Shown: positions 16,401 to 17,575 of the stretch, one piece after another | How the letters are laid out: the number at the start of each line of letters is the position of its first letter | How positions within the stretch are numbered: position 1 is the first letter of the stretch | NCBI GenBank assembly: GCA_964526785.1 | Contig: CAZGMJ010000085.1 | Span: 1-17,575 of the forward strand | Direction of reading: 5' to 3' | Length of the DNA: 17,575 bases | Origin: CAZGMJ01 sp964526785 | GTDB taxonomy: Bacteria > Planctomycetota > Phycisphaerae > Sedimentisphaerales > Anaerobacaceae | Made by a program: the position numbers and the translations under genes | The notes under the pieces: model-generated | Told to the model about the DNA's origin: nothing | Databases searched by the model: none | The model's input: the letters and a program-made list of their open reading frames with translations, nothing else

Positions 16401-17575
16401 TTCCGTATGCTCTTTGCCGACCGCGTGTTCAAGCATTGCTTCGGCGACGGGGCCCTGGCGATGGAGAACTCCCGGATGCGTTATTTCAACATCGCCGCCG
16501 ACATAGACCGGGCCATCGTAGCTGAGTCCGCACGGTGGGGAGACGTGCAGATGAGCACTCCATATGGCAACAGGATAGACCAGCCCAGTCCGCCAGACGA
16601 CGTCGCCGATCCCCACTATCCGCCGGCGCCGCATGGACCGGATTACTACTTCACCCGGGAAGACTCCTGGCTGATCGAGCGGAACAACATTATCAACAAC
16701 TACATTCCAGCCATTCACGACACCAGCAATTCGTACGCCCTGATCAACCTGCTGCGTTCGGAAGGTCTCTACCCTGAGATCGATCCGCCGGTTCTGCAGA
16801 TCAACGGCGGTTCGCAGCACGGCGGGCACGTCGATGCCGGCGACGTGCTGTCGATGGCCGCGGCAGCGGGGACCATCTGGTACACGCTCGACGGCAGCGA
16901 TCCGAGGCCCATCGGCGCCGGGTCGGGCTCGAGCCAACTGATCACGCTGGTGCCGGAGACCGCCTCCAAGCGGGCGATGGTCCCGACCGCACCGGTTGGC
17001 GAGGCCTGGCGCGGCGGCAGCGCGTTCGACGACAGCGGCTGGACCGCCGGGACCGGCGGCATCGGCTACGAACGCTCCAGCGGCTATCAGAGCTATATCG
17101 ATATCGACGTCGAATCGGCCATGTACAGCCGCAACGCCACCTGCTATATCCGGATCCCCTTCAACCTGCAAAACGACCCGGCCGATCTCAACTCGCTGAT
17201 CCTCAGGATCCGCTACGACGACGGCTTCGTCGCCTATATCAACGGCACGGAAGTCGCCCGAGCCAACGCCCCGAGTTCCCTGTCCTGGAACTCCGAGGCC
17301 TCGGGCAGCCACAGCGATTCCGACGCCGTGAATCTGGCGGACTTCGACATTACCGCCCATCGCAGCGCGCTGCAGGCCGGCGGCAATATTCTGGCCATCC
17401 ACGCACTGAATCAGTCCACCAGCAGTTCCGATCTGTTGATTTCGGCAACCCTGGCGACCACCGAGAGTACGGGCAATCCCAGTACGGTCACACCCAACGC
17501 CATTCGCTATACCGGTCCGATTACGCTGGACAAGAGCACGCACATCAAGGCCCGGGCGCTGAGCGGCAGCACCTG
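13476..17575 (+). CDS. Giant exported protein D: dockerin, lamin-tail and CotH kinase domains (3' partial)
   Basis: The frame is open from ATG 13476 to the window end, giving 1366 complete residues and no stop. GGAAGAAG precedes the start, followed by a signal peptide of about 23 residues; ATG 13482 is an alternative start. Order: type 1 module shared with A (24-212); PKD/Ig-like domain (219-335); complete dockerin (repeats 337-358 and 370-391); lamin-tail domain (397-525, WIELHNPDAKPVSLDGWYL); chitobiase-C-like domain (556-632, IRYTVDGSEPT); CotH kinase domain (about 686-1040); second chitobiase-C-like domain (from about 1107, WYTLDGSDPR) interrupted by a beta-sandwich module and resuming near 1343. 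CotH motifs include IHGNSSRRPW (735-744), DWPHHN (917-922) and FFVWDQE (938-944), where CotH kinases place key acidic residues. Bacillus CotH phosphorylates spore-coat proteins; the substrate here is unknown. Large minus-strand frames over this gene are shadows. Confidence 0.93.
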   Translation, partial: MKMRFVVCCVFCWLWSAVGTAAGLKVDFTPSGGRVQEGYEGYFAAHENPATFTSQTCDAFGAVITITPDWVPGAASSAMQMIDRGGNDGTDTPDLLRDWIGTDGRVAGNPMTLTLSGLPPGVYAWRSYHHDPEDQTGLFNVTVNDAVGSATTRDVDISSTQNDGITSVVSATSFSTEIVSDGSDVTLVFDVASQGTPVNVAFFVMNAFTLESQNPCHNVPPFIEGPDTLVTSVDQSTAVNVTVGDDGRPYVEGCDPDAFQEGTPYALEYAWSQISGPAPVQWEPPTADVEDILVICPRVGTYELLLEVSDGPLGTAPEEGKTGRYNVTLVATEPITGDIDASGVVDYEDVRLLAEQWLDAPACPAVGPCADQDDDGSINFDDWAMLASNWLAEAGTVVISEFVAANSNSLIDGNGDSSDWIELHNPDAKPVSLDGWYLTDDRENLRKWAFPDGTILPADGYLVVFASDRAGNDYVDSKGYLHTTFALDREGEYLGLVRPGGRIAHEYAPSFPPQQTDISYGLWHTLVFYFAEPTPGAANTQAFTGFTEQTVHNRERGFYDEPFELYIACDTPGAVIRYTVDGSEPTEQHGMLYAPGAPIVVTGTTQIRSVAVAPGRRASNVTTHTYIFPKDVARQPAQPTGWPDHWGHDSEVGGLVPADYEMDPRVVDNVLPGFSISDALLDIPTMSIAMDPEDFISDASGIYANPKSRTERKCSIEYILPTGREGFQHGCKIEIHGNSSRRPWRMQKHSLRLTFTSLYGPPKLRYPLFPDSPVEQFNQLVLRACFTDSWGLVSWAPSRYRPNDSQYLRDVWMKDSLSAMGQPSSHGNFVHLYVNGLYFGLHNLTERLKGDFFADHLGGRAEHYEVNEDFSSPGSRWGAMMSVDPSSLAGYLHIQEYLDVENFADYVLLHLYADAEDWPHHNGYAAANALSGDGTFRFFVWDQEIVLDYHGRAASRIDSSGGVGAVFQKLRRSDEFRMLFADRVFKHCFGDGALAMENSRMRYFNIAADIDRAIVAESARWGDVQMSTPYGNRIDQPSPPDDVADPHYPPAPHGPDYYFTREDSWLIERNNIINNYIPAIHDTSNSYALINLLRSEGLYPEIDPPVLQINGGSQHGGHVDAGDVLSMAAAAGTIWYTLDGSDPRPIGAGSGSSQLITLVPETASKRAMVPTAPVGEAWRGGSAFDDSGWTAGTGGIGYERSSGYQSYIDIDVESAMYSRNATCYIRIPFNLQNDPADLNSLILRIRYDDGFVAYINGTEVARANAPSSLSWNSEASGSHSDSDAVNLADFDITAHRSALQAGGNILAIHALNQSTSSSDLLISATLATTESTGNPSTVTPNAIRYTGPITLDKSTHIKARALSGST

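Overview
The window looks like part of a chromosome from a polysaccharide-degrading planctomycete, most likely a member of the Phycisphaerae. This is inferred from the combination of proteins, not from a marker gene: two PEP-CTERM proteins ending VPEPATIALLG plus an Arg tail, a KAFTLIELLVV pseudopilin with the C-terminal H-X9-DG motif, a XylR-like sugar-sensing regulator, dockerin repeats inside large modular proteins, LamG and F5/8C modules, and a secreted lamin-tail plus CotH protein. There is no rRNA, tRNA, CRISPR array or complete mobile element.

Layout. 1-67 may be the tail of a membrane protein. 68-730 has no convincing gene. 731-3973 is a very long secreted protein of unknown family. 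3974-4267 holds the promoter, ribosome binding site and first codons of a lost insertion-sequence transposase. 4268-5176 (minus strand) is an AraC-family regulator, separated by a repeat-rich control region from a rightward block: a pseudopilin (5532-6377) and a XylR-like regulator (6516-7700).

Four secreted proteins follow on the plus strand, called A to D here: A at 7911-8621, B at 8714-9550, C at 9873-13148 and D from 13476 past the window end. All begin with a related beta-sandwich-like module after the signal peptide. A and D carry one version, B and C another, so the order is type 1, 2, 2, 1. Each type exists once as a short PEP-CTERM protein (A, B) and once as a long dockerin-bearing multidomain protein (C, D). 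C adds Fn3-like, F5/8C, jelly-roll and LamG modules. D adds a PKD/Ig-like module, a complete dockerin, a lamin-tail domain, chitobiase-C-like modules and a CotH kinase domain. D has no stop codon in the window: its frame is open for all of the last 4.1 kb.

A working interpretation (inference) is a sugar-responsive locus. Two AraC-type regulators control a pseudopilin and a set of exported proteins that share one recognition module but use two attachment routes: exosortase/PEP-CTERM sorting, and dockerin-cohesin assembly. Neither an exosortase nor a cohesin is encoded in the window. Intrinsic terminators after B and after C, a promoter before D and structured leaders before C and D suggest that A-B, C and D are separate transcription units.
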